Position numbers and translations under genes: made by a program. Positions 33,201-43,429 of a stretch of 64,000 bases of DNA are shown one piece after another (within the stretch, counting starts at the first letter, position 1; every line of letters begins with the position of its first letter). The stretch is from Juglans regia. Taxonomy: Eukaryota; Streptophyta; Magnoliopsida; Fagales; Juglandaceae. Below the pieces are notes generated by a model. That model ran no database searches. It was given only the letters and a program-made list of their open reading frames with translations, and had not been told where the DNA came from. The DNA lies in the NCBI RefSeq assembly GCF_001411555.2, contig NC_049901.1:15167190-15231189 (forward strand), given 5' to 3'.

Positions 33201-35726
33201 TTTCACCACTTTTTTTACACATATAGCACCAATCCATAACAAGCCCTCGCTTCCTCAGATTGTTCATGGCCAAAAGGATAAAGAGTCATTTTAATCTATT
33301 CTTTCCTCATCCACCTTCTGGTGTAGGGACATCACATTCTAGGCTGAACACGATGGCAGAGGAAAGGGGAAAATATATGATTTAATATCAGAAGATATTG
33401 GAAAAAATAATGCAATGAAAGCCTTCCCCATACAATGGGTGGAAAACTGAATTACATAGAAATCTTGTTTAGGTTAGAGAATAGCTGCCCTGTCAGGAAT
33501 AAACTTGAGAACCCCTATGGGTTGGCTCAAGTGATAAAGGCCTTCGGCTTGGGGGTATGCTCCCCCCAGGTTTAAATTTCAAATTCCCTTGGGTACAAAC
33601 AATCTCTTGGGGCCATTGGATTGAGGGATTTTCTCCTTGAATTACCCAAGGTGCACTGGCAGGAAACTCATTGTCGAGGGGCTGTGCACCCCAAGGATTA
33701 GTCAGGACGTTGTTCCCGAGCACCTGGTTCCAATAAAAAAAAAAAAAGAATAAACCCAAGCACCATATGGTAGTCCTTCGAACTTCTTACAAATGCTATT
33801 GCTCATCCATAACCTTTTTTTTCATCTCCTTTCCTATTAACGTCTTTTCTGAACTTCCTTTATCAGAGAGCGCACAGTTGCTTTCCTTATCTCTCTTGGT
33901 GCTGCTCCTGGGGCGTTGACTGATCCGTGTCCCCAATATCCTTCAGGCAGAACACCTGCCGATCTAGCTTCTGCCAATGGACACAAAGGAATTGCTGGTT
34001 ATCTTGCAGAATCTGCTCTGAGTGCCCACCTTGTATCCCTTAAGTTGGACACCAAGGAAGGTGATGCTGCAGAGATCTCTGGATCAAAAGCAGTACAAAC
34101 AGTTTCAGAACGAAGTGCAACTCCAATCAGCAATGGGGAATTATCAGAGGGATTATCACTGAAGGATTCGTTAGCTGCTGTCTGTAATGCCACCCAAACT
34201 GCTGCTCGGATTCATCAAGTCTTTAGGGTGCATTCATTCCACCAAAAACAGTTAAAAGAGTATGTTTGTGGTACATTTGGAATGTCAGATGAACAAGCTC
34301 TTTCCTTGCTTGCTGTTAAGATGCACAAATCAGGACAACATGATCTGCCTGTGCACACTGCTGCAATTAGGATACAGAAGAAGTTCCGTAGTTGGAAGGG
34401 TAGAAAAGAATTTTTGATCATCCGGGAGCGAATTGTTAAAATTCAGGTTCATTGCCTTTATTGCTTTTCTATGTTTAATTTATGGCTTCTGCTTTACTTT
34501 CAGCATTTATTCTTCCTAGTCTTTGTTTCACGAGTAGTGCTATTTGAAGGCCTTGACACTACGCACCATCCACGTGGTATAATTGGATTTGTAAGATTCA
34601 AATTTTAAAATTTATCTTTCAAATCAAATTATGACACGTGAATGGTGTGTGGTGTAAAGGCCTTCAAATGGAATTGTTCTTGTTTCAAACTTTTTCCCTC
34701 AGTTGAGTAATCACGCCCAGTTCATGAATACTAACTATTCGTTCTCATGACAAAAGGCCCATGTAAGAGGCCATCAGGTCAGGAAGAACTATAAAAAGAT
34801 AACCTGGTCAGTTGGAATTTTGGAGAAGATTATTTTGCGTTGGAGACGAAAAGGAAGTGGTTTGCGTGGATTTAAATCAGAAGCACTTACTGAGGGTTCC
34901 AGAATTCAAGATACATCTTCAAAGGAGGATGACTATGATTTCCTGAAAGAAGGCCGAAAGCAAACAGAAGAGAGGTTACAAAAAGCCCTTGCTAGGGTGA
35001 AGTCCATGGTTCGGTATCCAGAGGGAAGAGAGCAATATAGTAGGCTGCTGAATGTTGTGGCTGAGATTCAGGAAACCAAGGTACTTGATTTTTCTTGTAG
35101 ATCTCTCTCTCTCTCTCTCTCTCTGTGTAGCGATATCTCATCTGGAATATGATTTATGTTTCTATCACAGAAAAAGAGTTTTCACCCAACTCTTGTAGCT
35201 TACCCATAGGGGCTTACACTTTACCTATTAGGAGTGTGGGGAGGGGAGGGACAAAAGGAATCTTGCCCTCACACATTGTATTAGATTACTGAAGTCATAA
35301 AAAATTAATACTTGTGTTGACCCCCAAGCCCTTAATCTTGTGATTGGTAATGTGATTTTCTCGTTAGCCCCATAATAGAAGGCATGCTATCGACTTGGTA
35401 GCTCATCTGCAATGGATCTCTAAATAGGATGTCATTTGTTGGTTTGTATATTACATGTACTCGGGTTATTCCTTTTGAATTTTCTAATAAAATCTTCAAT
35501 TACTTCTAAAAAAAAAAGGATGATGTTTGTTGGTATGCTGCAATATGCTTCATCTAATTGGGTTCATAACCAAAGTCTCTCTGTGTCGCTCCTGTTGATT
35601 TGGCAGGTTTATGATGGGGTTCTAAACAGTACCGAGGAAGCGGCTGATCTTGATGATGATGACCTGATCGATCTTGAAGCATTGTTGGATCAGGATGATG
35701 ACACTTGCATGCCTCCGACAATGTAG
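13545..35726 (+). CDS. CAMTA3: CAMTA3-like calmodulin-binding transcription activator, 1097 aa, 13 exons over 22 kb
   Basis: CAMTA proteins are nuclear, Ca2+/calmodulin-responsive regulators that bind CGCG boxes; Arabidopsis CAMTA3 (SR1) controls immunity and cold genes. Exons: 13545-13584, 18905-19024, 26804-26919, 27086-27174, 28448-28490, 28744-28951, 29118-29231, 29360-29667, 31358-31897, 32026-32717, 33867-34446, 34757-35080 and 35607-35726. They total 3294 bp and all junctions keep phase. Domains in order: CG-1 DNA-binding (about 14-140, with [20 protein letters not shown]); TIG/IPT (about 505-590); ankyrin repeats (about 695-800, [26 protein letters not shown]); IQ motif [16 protein letters not shown]; calmodulin-binding segment [15 protein letters not shown]; acidic tail [14 protein letters not shown]. 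The conserved [20 protein letters not shown] block favours CAMTA3 over CAMTA1/2. Introns 1 and 2 are 5.3 and 7.8 kb because of transposons, yet no exon is damaged. Confidence 0.93.
14040..14177 (-). mobile_element. short LINE 3' tail remnant in CAMTA3 intron 1
   Basis: A T-run followed by GATAAGTAATAAACAAAATT and TTTATTGAGCATGAAATAGA resembles, in reverse, the 3' tail of the LINEs elsewhere in this window (AATAAAATT ... TTAC ... poly A). AGACACTAT at 14031-14039 and 14178-14186 may be the target-site duplication. Only about 140 bp inserted, with no coding sequence. Confidence 0.55.
14922..15113. mobile_element. MITE nested in the hAT element, 192 bp
   Basis: The left end GGAGACGTTTGGATTCG and the reverse complement of the right end GAAGACGTTTGGATTCG match at 16 of 17 positions. 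CAA occurs on both sides (14919-14921 and 15114-15116). The interior has repeated GAGATGA/GTTGAGATGA strings like the other MITEs here. It lies between the transposase gene and the element terminus, so it did not break the coding region. Confidence 0.8.
15184..17300 (-). pseudogene. hAT transposase with zf-BED domain, one in-frame stop and one frameshift
   Basis: The frame starts at 17300 ([15 protein letters not shown]). A BED zinc finger follows at about residues 48-105 ([24 protein letters not shown]). Next come the RNase H-like core ([28 protein letters not shown]) and the C-terminal dimerisation region ([21 protein letters not shown]). There are two lesions. A TAG at 16412-16410 follows 296 codons and the frame continues unchanged after it. 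A run of five A (15311-15315 on the plus strand), where four would keep frame, shifts the last part; after it the [18 protein letters not shown] block continues. A donor-like GAATCAG|GTAATA near 15184 suggests a small last exon further on. Full length would be near 670-700 residues, normal for the family. Confidence 0.88.
17600..17686. repeat. three tandem 29-bp repeats near the hAT transposase 5' end
   Basis: The unit AGTGGCACTTCACAGTTCAC continues with ATTTCGGGC and occurs three times in a row (17600-17628, 17629-17657, 17658-17686) with one or two differences. It lies between the transposase start and the element end, where hAT elements carry their promoter. Confidence 0.85.
17978..18095. 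repeat. three GA-rich tandem repeats of about 38 bp within the hAT element
   Basis: Units start GGGGTCCGGGGAGAGGGAGA at 17978, 18016 and (diverged) about 18055, each ending near a TATGGC. All three plus-strand frames stay open here only because the repeat lacks stops; it is not a gene. Confidence 0.8.
19437..19767. mobile_element. hAT-like non-autonomous insertion, 331 bp, containing a GA microsatellite
   Basis: GAGCCTAC occurs at 19429-19436 and 19768-19775 as a perfect 8-bp duplication. The right end is CTCACCCCTA (reverse complement TAGGGGTGAG), a common hAT terminus. The left end TAGACATGCTACC keeps only TAG. A long (GA)n run of about 57 bp lies at 19623-19680. The element sits in CAMTA3 intron 2. 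Confidence 0.65.
19968..20210 (-). repeat. 3' LTR of the intronic copia element
   Basis: This LTR of 243 bp starts TGTCAAAATACTCAGC and ends GTTAACA. It is close in sequence to the other LTR at 25706-25962, with a handful of substitutions and a 14-bp length difference around the TACATGGTAA repeats. Confidence 0.9.
20347..24288 (-). pseudogene. copia gag-pol polyprotein, multiply broken
   Basis: The order on the minus strand is that of copia. Gag starts at 24288 ([20 protein letters not shown]). A zinc knuckle remnant follows near 23550-23610. The protease region near 23290 has its D-S-G changed to DSRAS. Gag-pre-integrase ([16 protein letters not shown]) is at about 22850-22900. Integrase C-terminal parts run to about 21800. 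Reverse transcriptase ([12 protein letters not shown]) is near 21180 and RNase H ([30 protein letters not shown]) is at 20360-20700. Stops and frameshifts separate these blocks (for example near 23713, 23575, 22440 and 21540), so no polyprotein can be made. Confidence 0.88.
24370..25263. mobile_element. hAT-type non-autonomous element, 894 bp, nested in the copia leader
   Basis: The left end TAGGGCTGTAAATGAACC and the reverse complement of the right end TAGGGCTGTAATTGAGCC match at 16 of 18 positions. Inside each end are many CGAGCTCGAGCTCGAG and ACTCGACTCG strings, and the middle is very AT-rich. There is no open frame. The 8-bp flanks (GATGCCGA and GGTGACCC) agree at only four positions, so the duplication has decayed or my boundary is slightly off. 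The TAGGGCTG terminus is the same as that of the 4.2-kb hAT in intron 1. Confidence 0.75.
25706..25962 (-). repeat. 5' LTR of the intronic copia element
   Basis: This LTR of 257 bp has the same TG...CA ends as 19968-20210. It carries an extra copy of a CTATACATGGTAA unit (near 25822-25838), which explains the length difference. The primer-binding site lies just inside it. Confidence 0.9.
26085..26395. repeat. fold-back repeat (MITE-like) in CAMTA3 intron 2
   Basis: The left arm contains AATTGATACCCTAAACTACC and the reverse complement of the right arm AATTGGCATCCTAAACTACC, so the stretch can fold on itself. A related fold-back lies at 60175-60425. There are no open frames. Exact ends and duplication were not determined. 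Confidence 0.5.
30262..30904 (-). mobile_element. 5'-truncated LINE fragment in CAMTA3 intron 8, with 14-bp duplication
   Basis: TAATATGTGAAGTT occurs at 30248-30261 and 30905-30918, a perfect 14-bp duplication. The minus strand encodes the C-terminal zinc-binding part of a LINE reverse transcriptase ([40 protein letters not shown]). It then runs into a 3' tail with TATACTTCCTGTGTATAAGG. A TA microsatellite (about 30271-30298) marks the tail junction. Reading frame is broken and only about 640 bp inserted. Confidence 0.88.
32794..33295 (-). mobile_element. 5'-truncated LINE fragment in CAMTA3 intron 10, with 13-bp duplication
   Basis: CTATTCTTTCCTC occurs at 32781-32793 and 33296-33308. The minus strand carries [20 protein letters not shown] followed by [18 protein letters not shown], the same zinc-binding C-terminus as the fragment at 30262-30904, then the LINE 3' tail (GTATACTTCCTATGTAATTG). 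It is about 500 bp and non-coding. Confidence 0.85.
33505..33747 (+). repeat. tRNA-derived SINE with 8-bp target-site duplication
   Basis: The element starts TTGAGAACCCCTATGGG and has a box A-like TTGGCTCAAGTGA about 15 bp in. A box B-like GGTTTAAATTTCAAATT lies about 40 bp further on, and the 3' end is CCTGGTTCCAAT plus a run of A. GAATAAAC occurs at 33497-33504 and 33748-33755. It lies in CAMTA3 intron 10, between a LINE fragment and exon 11. It differs in sequence and tail type from the SINE at 1637-1877. Confidence 0.78.
35101..35124. repeat. CT microsatellite directly after the exon 12 donor
   Basis: A run of about 11 CT units lies 20 bp inside CAMTA3 intron 12. Confidence 0.85.
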
Positions 35727-35937
35727 AAAGTGAGCCTCTGGTTCAGTCTTTTCTCGTGTAAAATTACCGTTTCATTGTAAATTTACTGTTTCGTTACTGG
35801 CAGTAGGACTGGTATTGTCCATGTAATCTTGTCTTTTGCTAAAATTTTCTGTAAATGGAAAACTCATCCGATTCATCTATAACCAGACCTTGATCCTACC
35901 AATAGATTTCGCCTTGAACTATACATTCAAATCTGAC

Positions 35938-36673
35938 TAGGGGTGCTACCGGCACCCCAGGACGGGAGGTACCTCTATCTCACCCCTCGATTTTTTTTTT
36001 TTTTTGGGAGGGGGGGAGAGAGAGAGAGTTTGTGTCTCTTGGACGCCCCACCGCGCCCAACCAAGGCGAAAAACACCAAAAAATACAAAATAACCGAAAA
36101 ACATAAAATCCATAGAATCACAAATTCATCCACAACAAATTAGAAAACTAAAAAAAATACAAAAGAAGTACAAAAAAACCAAAATAAGTTAATAACATCA
36201 TATTTGAGAAAAGTGGTTCCTTTTCTTTTAGGTTGCAGATCTGAGCAAAGATTCAAAGAACCACGACCACGACCATGAATGGTCGTGGATTTGCAAAGCC
36301 ATTTGGGGTCGTGGTTCCATGGCCATTTGTGGCTTCGAGGAGGGGAGGAAAAAGTAGAGGAGGATGAGGAGAAGTTGAAGAAGAAGAGGATGAAGAGGAG
36401 AGAGTAGACTTAGGAGACGTACGAGCCTCATTCTGAAACGACGTTGTTTACGTCGTTTTATTTAAAAATAAATAAATTCTTAGATAAAACAACATCATTT
36501 TATTAAAGAATTTTTTTTAATATATGTGGGTTGGGCCAGGCAGGTTTGGGCCTAGCCTTTGGTTCGCGGGTATTCGCCCCACACGACCCCCATCTGCGGA
36601 CGGGGACCACGCTCCAGCAAGGCAAATGCCGGACGAGGTGGGGTAGGTGGTGGTGCTCCACCACCCAATCCTA
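35938..36673. mobile_element. hAT-like non-autonomous element, 736 bp, just downstream of CAMTA3
   Basis: The stretch starts TAGGGGTGCTACCGG and ends CACCCAATCCTA (reverse complement TAGGATTGGGTG). AATCTGAC (35930-35937) and AATATGAC (36674-36681) form an 8-bp duplication with one mismatch. The ends are GC-rich with GGTGGGG/CCCCAC motifs and the middle is AT-rich and non-coding. It starts 212 bp after the CAMTA3 stop codon and may contribute to or cut short its 3' untranslated region. Confidence 0.65.
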
Positions 36674-38003
36674 AATATGACGATTAAAATGATGTCACTT
36701 GATCATATTTTTTTTTGTTCATTTATAATCTTCATATCCTAACTTTTAATAATTTCAGGTGCAAAATGCAAAATAGATTGTAGTTTAAGGGTGAAAAATG
36801 CAATTACCCGTAGATAGATTTCTAACAACATTATTGTAAAGCCTTTTAAATTTAAATTGTGAATCTCATGATTTCATGATCTTACTGCAGTAGCTTTGGG
36901 CAAAAGCTTCAAAACATGATAAAAATTGATTAGTGTAATCAGGACTTCTTTGGTTGATGTTTGGCCTTTTGGACTTCGCTTTGTTTTTATGGGTTGAATA
37001 GAAATCTTATCCAAAAAACAAGAAAGCTGATCGGTGCAATGCCGAAACCAAATTGAACCAACAGTGACACTTCGCATAGTGGAAAACGGAAGTAACCGCA
37101 TAAACCCTAGCAATAACCCAACAATCGAATTATGGTCTTCCGGCTGCTATTCTCGCTGGCTCAACAGCTTTGAGGTCTACAGAGGCAGTACCCATAATTC
37201 ATTCTGATGCATTCTTATTCTATACCTCTCTTGCCACAAGTTGTAAACATGGAAATTCCAAGTAATCTCAGAACCTCGATATCCTGTGCTCGAATCTTTG
37301 AAAAACCAGACTGAATGAGACCATTTGACACTGTCCATCACTCCAAAGTATTTACAGCAGTAACTGACGACTTTAAAAGGTAACCCAAACAACAAAAACT
37401 TCCTGATGAGCGTTTGGCGATTGTGCACTACAGGGAACAGCCTGAATTTCCACTGAATTTTCCGACCTAACAAATTGCCATTTTGCAAACAAACGGGACA
37501 GAAGATAACCAAAATTCAATTGCACAAAACCAAAAAGGATTCTGAGCTTCCTGTGATGACCACTTTTTTTTCTTTGTGAAGGTAATATTGTTGGGATGAC
37601 TAAAATATCACTATGATAACTGCCTCCAATAACATTATTTTTAAGGCAAACAAAGCTAATAATGATATAGAACCGTCACGAGCAGATCCAATTGCATTTC
37701 ATTTCTGATGTGGAATAAACATTTTCTCAATCATGAAGAATACAAACTTTCTCTGTGAGGTTCTCTCACACCATATACACTGCTCTTTTCTTCTTATTGT
37801 GAAACACCGAAAAGGACAGTGTGCTTCCACCATCCACTGTACACGACAACCACCTAAGTATACAATTTCTCACAACCCACAAAATCTCGTTGATATTTGA
37901 CATCTCCTTCCCATAGGTTGAAAAAAAGGGGGGGTAATAACAGAAGAAAAATGAGTCTGAATAATTAAAGTATCTAATCTTAGTAAATTCAAAGCACCTC
38001 TTC
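36674..38003. other. gap between CAMTA3 and UBP3/4 (3' regions), no gene seen
   Basis: The right part, next to the UBP stop at 38004, is probably its 3' untranslated region. Two open minus-strand frames (36874-37113 and 37177-37512) match no family I recognise and have no start context or splice structure. This could be a decayed gene piece or chance. Confidence 0.5.
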
Positions 38004-41000
38004 TTAGCTCCTGTTACCAGCCCCCAGGCTCTCGTAGAATAAAATGTACCCATGATCCGTATTACTTGAATATTCCTGTGCTGACCCGAAGAATGTCTGC
38101 ACAACGGACTCATCAATCATCTCCACATTTTCATCGTCAAAAAATAGCCAATGGTTATGGCTTTTCACAAGGCTGACATAGTGTCCATGGTTGGGCCCAC
38201 TTCCAACATGGACAACTACGGCAAAGAGGGAATACTCGGAATCTGCATCTTCCATTGTGTTGCTCAGCTTCAGCTCAAGTGGGAAGACAACCCTGTAAGA
38301 CAGCTTCTTGTAGCGACCCAGCTGCTCAATGTATTTGAAACGCTTCAGATGGATTACTAATATGTGAGGTGGCTTCTTTATCTTCATCCTCTTCTGCGCC
38401 TCTTGCAAACTGCATAATGAAATCCACTTTCAGTTAGCACAAGGGAAAAATAAACAGACTTAACAATATAAAGAACGAAAGTGCAATGCTTCTTGGTTCT
38501 TTTGTTTGGATGCTATCTCTTTTCCTCCAGAATAATCTCCAGAATCTCTGTATGGTGAAAAAGGGTGGAGCACTGCTCAATACAGCACGTAATTAACCCA
38601 AGAGGAACTAGTGGGTGGCTGCACTCAGACACAGCATTTGGAATGGCACAAGACAATAAATAATAAAGTCCTCAAAGAAAATGCACATGACTATAATAAG
38701 TTCATCAAAGAATAAATTGCCGTATGGTGCCAATAATCTTTAAGACATCACCCACTCAAAGAATCAAGTCGGTGAGGTTTTGCATATGAAGAGGGAAGGC
38801 TTTGTGGTAATAGTGGGGAGAGAATTGTAAAAGAAAAGAGAGATTCATTATTTTCAACCTACGGTGTTAACAAATATTGAACCTCTCTCTCTGAGCTAAA
38901 AGTTGTTCCCAACACATTGTAGCCTTGTTGAATTCATTACAGGCAATGCAAACTAATATAACTTTTACAATGATGGCTATTCCATTTTAGAGTGAGTGCT
39001 TCAGCTTTGGATGCACATATAATCACTCTTACTATCATCAAGCTAAGACCTAAACTGTGTGTCAAGCTGCCTGGTCCAAATTAATATGCATAAAAGATAC
39101 CTTCCGCATTGTAACATACAATAATTTGATTAAATTGCCTCATCCAAATTTCTCAGTGAAACATGTAATCAAAGCCATCTACAACTAATTAGACATTCGT
39201 TAACATTTAAAAAACAAGGCACGTAATACCATATTAATGTGCATAAAAGCTACTTACCTACAGCATTTGTCACAGAAAAATTTGTCCTCTGCATTCAATG
39301 TCTCTGTTGAGCTGAAGTTTTTCAAACAGCTCGTAATTGAGCTATTTTGTTCAATATCGAGGCTCAAGTCAAGATATGTTTCATCCCTTGCTGTCACTGT
39401 CTCACATCGCAGGCACCTTGTTTCATTGGTGAGTATTCCCTGACCAAATAATCAAACTATCTTATGAGAATCTACACAAAATGTCATGAGAGTCTTATAA
39501 TGGGCAGCAAAGAAAAAGGCAACCATACCATCACTGCTCAACGATGTATTAAGGGTAACTATTATGCTGCTACTCTTTTTTTGATCAGTAACTATTATGC
39601 TGCTAATCACACATCAGCACGGACACAAGGATGTCCTGTACTTTTTTCCCTTGGAGTGAGAGTAGTCGGGAGCTCATTTGATAATTATAATAGGCCAGAG
39701 AAAAGGTATAGATATCAAGAATTGGACCAATCAAAACAATAACAAAACTGATTTATTTGTACAGAAATTTGGAACACAAAATTGGTTTCATTGCAACATC
39801 TTTAGCCATTTATCTTCCCTGACGAATTATCAAAATCAAATACTTGAACAATTTTTTTTTTTATAAGTAAATACTTGAACAAAATATATGAAATGGCAGA
39901 TCAAAGTCACCTGAAAATTTTTGTGCACCCAGGTAACTAAAGGGTCTTTTTGACAACCGTTAGCCTGAACATTCTTTGGCCCATTTGCGGCTTTATCAGA
40001 AGGTGATGAAGTTTCTGGATCACTTTTTACAGCTTGGGCCTCTTTCTCCAATATGTCGACGAGCTCATTCAGCAAGAAATTCAGAAATTCATGGGCATCC
40101 TACAAAAAGGAGAAAATGTCTTTATAATGAAAGGAGACATACAAAATTCGATGCTTTGTATTAGACCAGAGAAAGTTAAGAAATTCAATCAAGATACAAT
40201 TAGCATCATAATTTTTTGATAGGTAAACAATTAGCATAATAATTGAATAGTTGAAGAGAGAGATTTAGCAATGATGCAAAATGAGACATTGGTATGACCT
40301 AAGAAAAAGCCCAAGCTACATATGGGCCTATAGTCCAAAAGGACTAGTCAAGTTGCAATTGGAATCCTTTAATTTTTTTTTTTTGATAAGTAAAATAAGT
40401 ATTATTAACAAAAAAGGGCAACAACTGCCAGTTACAAGGAATCCTTTAAATCATAACAAATTGCAAGAACTTCTCTCTCCCAAGCAATTTGGAATCCAAT
40501 TCACTACTCAATCATACTCAATCCAGGGTATTACAGCCTTTCCCTTAAATTCTAATTGTCATCGCTAGGCCATTTTGTTGTAAGCGGCAAGACTCAAGCC
40601 CCACAATTCTGGTTGGAATTGGCTCTGATACTATTTGTAACAACAACCAAAAAGCCAAAGCCATATGTTATACTCCAAGAAACCTAGTTACGATAACAAT
40701 TGCAGCTCCTTGAAATCATTAGAGATTGCAAGAACTTCTCCCTCCCAATCAATGTGGGATCTCATTCACCACCCTCATACTAGATACGAGGTATCCTAGA
40801 CACTAATATCGTAAGGAAAGGAGGAATCTCCACTTCAGAAATATTATGTATTGCTCCATTTAGTAAGCATTATCTTACAGATCAAAATGTATTATAACTG
40901 AAGATGTCTATGCAACACTACATTCTCAGTCCTTTACACGAGGAAAAAAAAACTCTCAAAGAAAATTTTCTCAAGTTAAATATATGTAACTGTCAATTCA

Positions 41001-43429
41001 CCCAGCCAAAGATTATTTTGCTTACTGTATACATACCTGGTGCATATAGCTACGAAAAAGCTCATTTTGTTTTTTCAATCTTTGTACAAAGCGCTTTGGA
41101 GCAATGACACCTGTTTTCTTCTTCTGTGAGCTTATCTAGACAAAAGGAGCAATGAACTTTTTTAGATCCACTATCGTGGCTGAAAATATTAGCATGTAAT
41201 AAGCATTGCATGAATAGACATTCCTGTTTTGCCCAAGAGGAGAAAAGTTGGGGAATAGAATTTAAGAAGTCACAAAGAGACCAAAAATTCCTAAACTCCA
41301 GCTGATATCTTAAAATGACATAAAAATCTACAGAACTGCATTAGATACAGATGTTATATTAGCTCTAGAAAGAAATCGAAACAGTCTATTAGACTATTCG
41401 TATTACTTGAACCTAAGAGTGATGACCAAAATAAGCCATTGGACATGTTATGTTAGTTCTAGAAAGAAAAATATATCTCAAGAAAGGAGATGCCAGATCT
41501 ATCCAGAAAGGAAAAAAGATTCAAGAGTAAAACCTGCCAATGAAGTATAAGTAAACCCCTAAACAGGGCCTGATATAGCAGAACGAAGCTATACATATGT
41601 GATGGAAGGAAGATTTTTTTTGTCTCTCTATAAGTAATCAGTCCATTTAACAAATAAAATACAGTTAGGGTAGAAGAGGATCTCCAGAGGTTGAAATCTG
41701 AAAACAACAAAAAGAAGAGCTCTCAATATTTGCAACTAATATAATAAAGATCCCTAAATCATGGTGTCCATCTACTGTAATGATGGTTTTCTATTTAGAC
41801 TGATAACAGGCACCTTGACAATTTCAATCATATTACATCACGAAGTTTTTTTGATCAGTTACTAGCTAGTAAGTAGTCTGCCATCAAAATTTCAAGCAAC
41901 CCATATTGGAGAGTTCTACTTAATGCTCTGGGCTGGTTTACTGCTTAAGATATGTATATCTGCATAACATAAATGCACACCCACACCCACACACATAGTT
42001 GTATACATATTATGCATGCACACACATCTACACACACCTATAATAAGATCCTAAATGCGTGTGTCGATATATATATATATATATATATGGGCTAGATATG
42101 TTTTTTGATAAGTACATATATGGGATAGATATTAACCTGCAAAAATAGGTCTGCTAAGCATGTTAATAGATTTTCTTCTGCATCCCCAATGTTTTTGTTA
42201 TTTGCATAATACTCTAGCAGTTGCTCACGAAATGGGACACAAAAGTAAAGTGCCTGCGAGCGCAAAAAAATTACATTAGTGGAGTACCATAAAAAAATGC
42301 CTGTCAAACGTAATCAAAATTCTCCATTCACCCATCATTAAAGTAACATGTCAATGGATACCATTCAACAAATTTATGACACCATTGAACCCCCCAAATG
42401 ACAATAAATACAGTGGGTATATCCGCTTAAAAGCTTGTGGGTTCTAATCTTACTAGGGCATTAGAAATTTGACAAAATGCTTACCAAGCACGTGTTGCTC
42501 TTGTATACCCCCCATGTACTTGGCAATACTTATTTTTTATCATCAATAAAATTATTATTTACCAATAAAAAATGGGAAAAAATAAACTGTAATCACCTTC
42601 CATTTCTAGATTATATAATGACATGGTGACTATCTGTAATGAAATTTAGCAAACATTGTTTGTATCATATACTAGCAAATTTTTTATAAGAAAATAAATT
42701 TTTAATACTAGCAAATTTGAGCCAAAATAAAGGTAATAGATTCACTTTTCCCCATAAAAAATAGATTAAAAATAAAGAAGACAATCATTCAAACATTTAG
42801 AGGAGACACCTGCAGATTGAAACAACTTCAAAGTCTCTTTTCTTTCCATCTTTTATTTTTAACTACAACTTCTCGAAGTAACCGTGTTGTGCATACATTC
42901 AGACCCAGACCCTCAATACAGCCATATAACACAGGCGCCTAGTATGACCACCGCATCTCAAAAAAACTACGCCCTCGATAGACTAGCTAATGATTTCAGC
43001 TACACACCCACTACCAAATGTAAAACCAGCACTTCGCACAAATAAGCGATCACCAGCAATAACACAGCTCAAATTTCCAAAATAAAGTATATTAGTTTAA
43101 GAAAAAGGTTATACTCACGATCAAACCCCGCAAAGCATAGATAAGCAAGCTCTCTTAACCACGATTACCATCGAACACGCAGAAAATTAAAAAATCTTTA
43201 AGTTCATATATTCCATCGGAAATTAAAATACTAATAACTAATACAATTATACAACACGGAAAAAAAAGAAGAAACTTGAATGGTCAAGAAAGTGGATTTG
43301 ATGGAAGCAAACCTGCAGGACGCTGTTACAATAGCAAGTATTGCCGAAATTCTCAAGACCGAAGTAGCGCTCTCCTTCGGGGAACTGGTCGCCGAGAGCC
43401 TTCTCGAGCTTGGAGCCCGCGGCACCCAT
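38004..43429 (-). CDS. UBP3: Ubiquitin-specific protease UBP3/UBP4, 369 aa, 6 exons
   Basis: UBP3/UBP4 are nuclear deubiquitinating cysteine proteases needed for pollen development in Arabidopsis. Exons on the minus strand: 43429-43313, 42253-42137, 41135-41037, 40099-39911, 39439-39258 and 38409-38004. They total 1110 bp with all junctions in phase. The protein starts [20 protein letters not shown]; a Gly at position 2 and Ser at 6 make N-myristoylation possible. The Cys box [13 protein letters not shown] is at residues 28-39, with the catalytic Cys likely 32. [13 protein letters not shown] follows. The His box is [20 protein letters not shown] near residue 320, and the C-terminus is [14 protein letters not shown]. 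An upstream in-frame ATG at 43507 would add 26 residues, but family members begin at MGAAGS, so 43429 is preferred. UBP3 and UBP4 are paralogues that I cannot separate here. Confidence 0.94.

Noticed and set aside
37177..37512. 111-residue minus-strand open frame downstream of UBP3/4
   Set aside because: No recognisable domain, no splice partners, and it is probably in or near the UBP 3' untranslated region.
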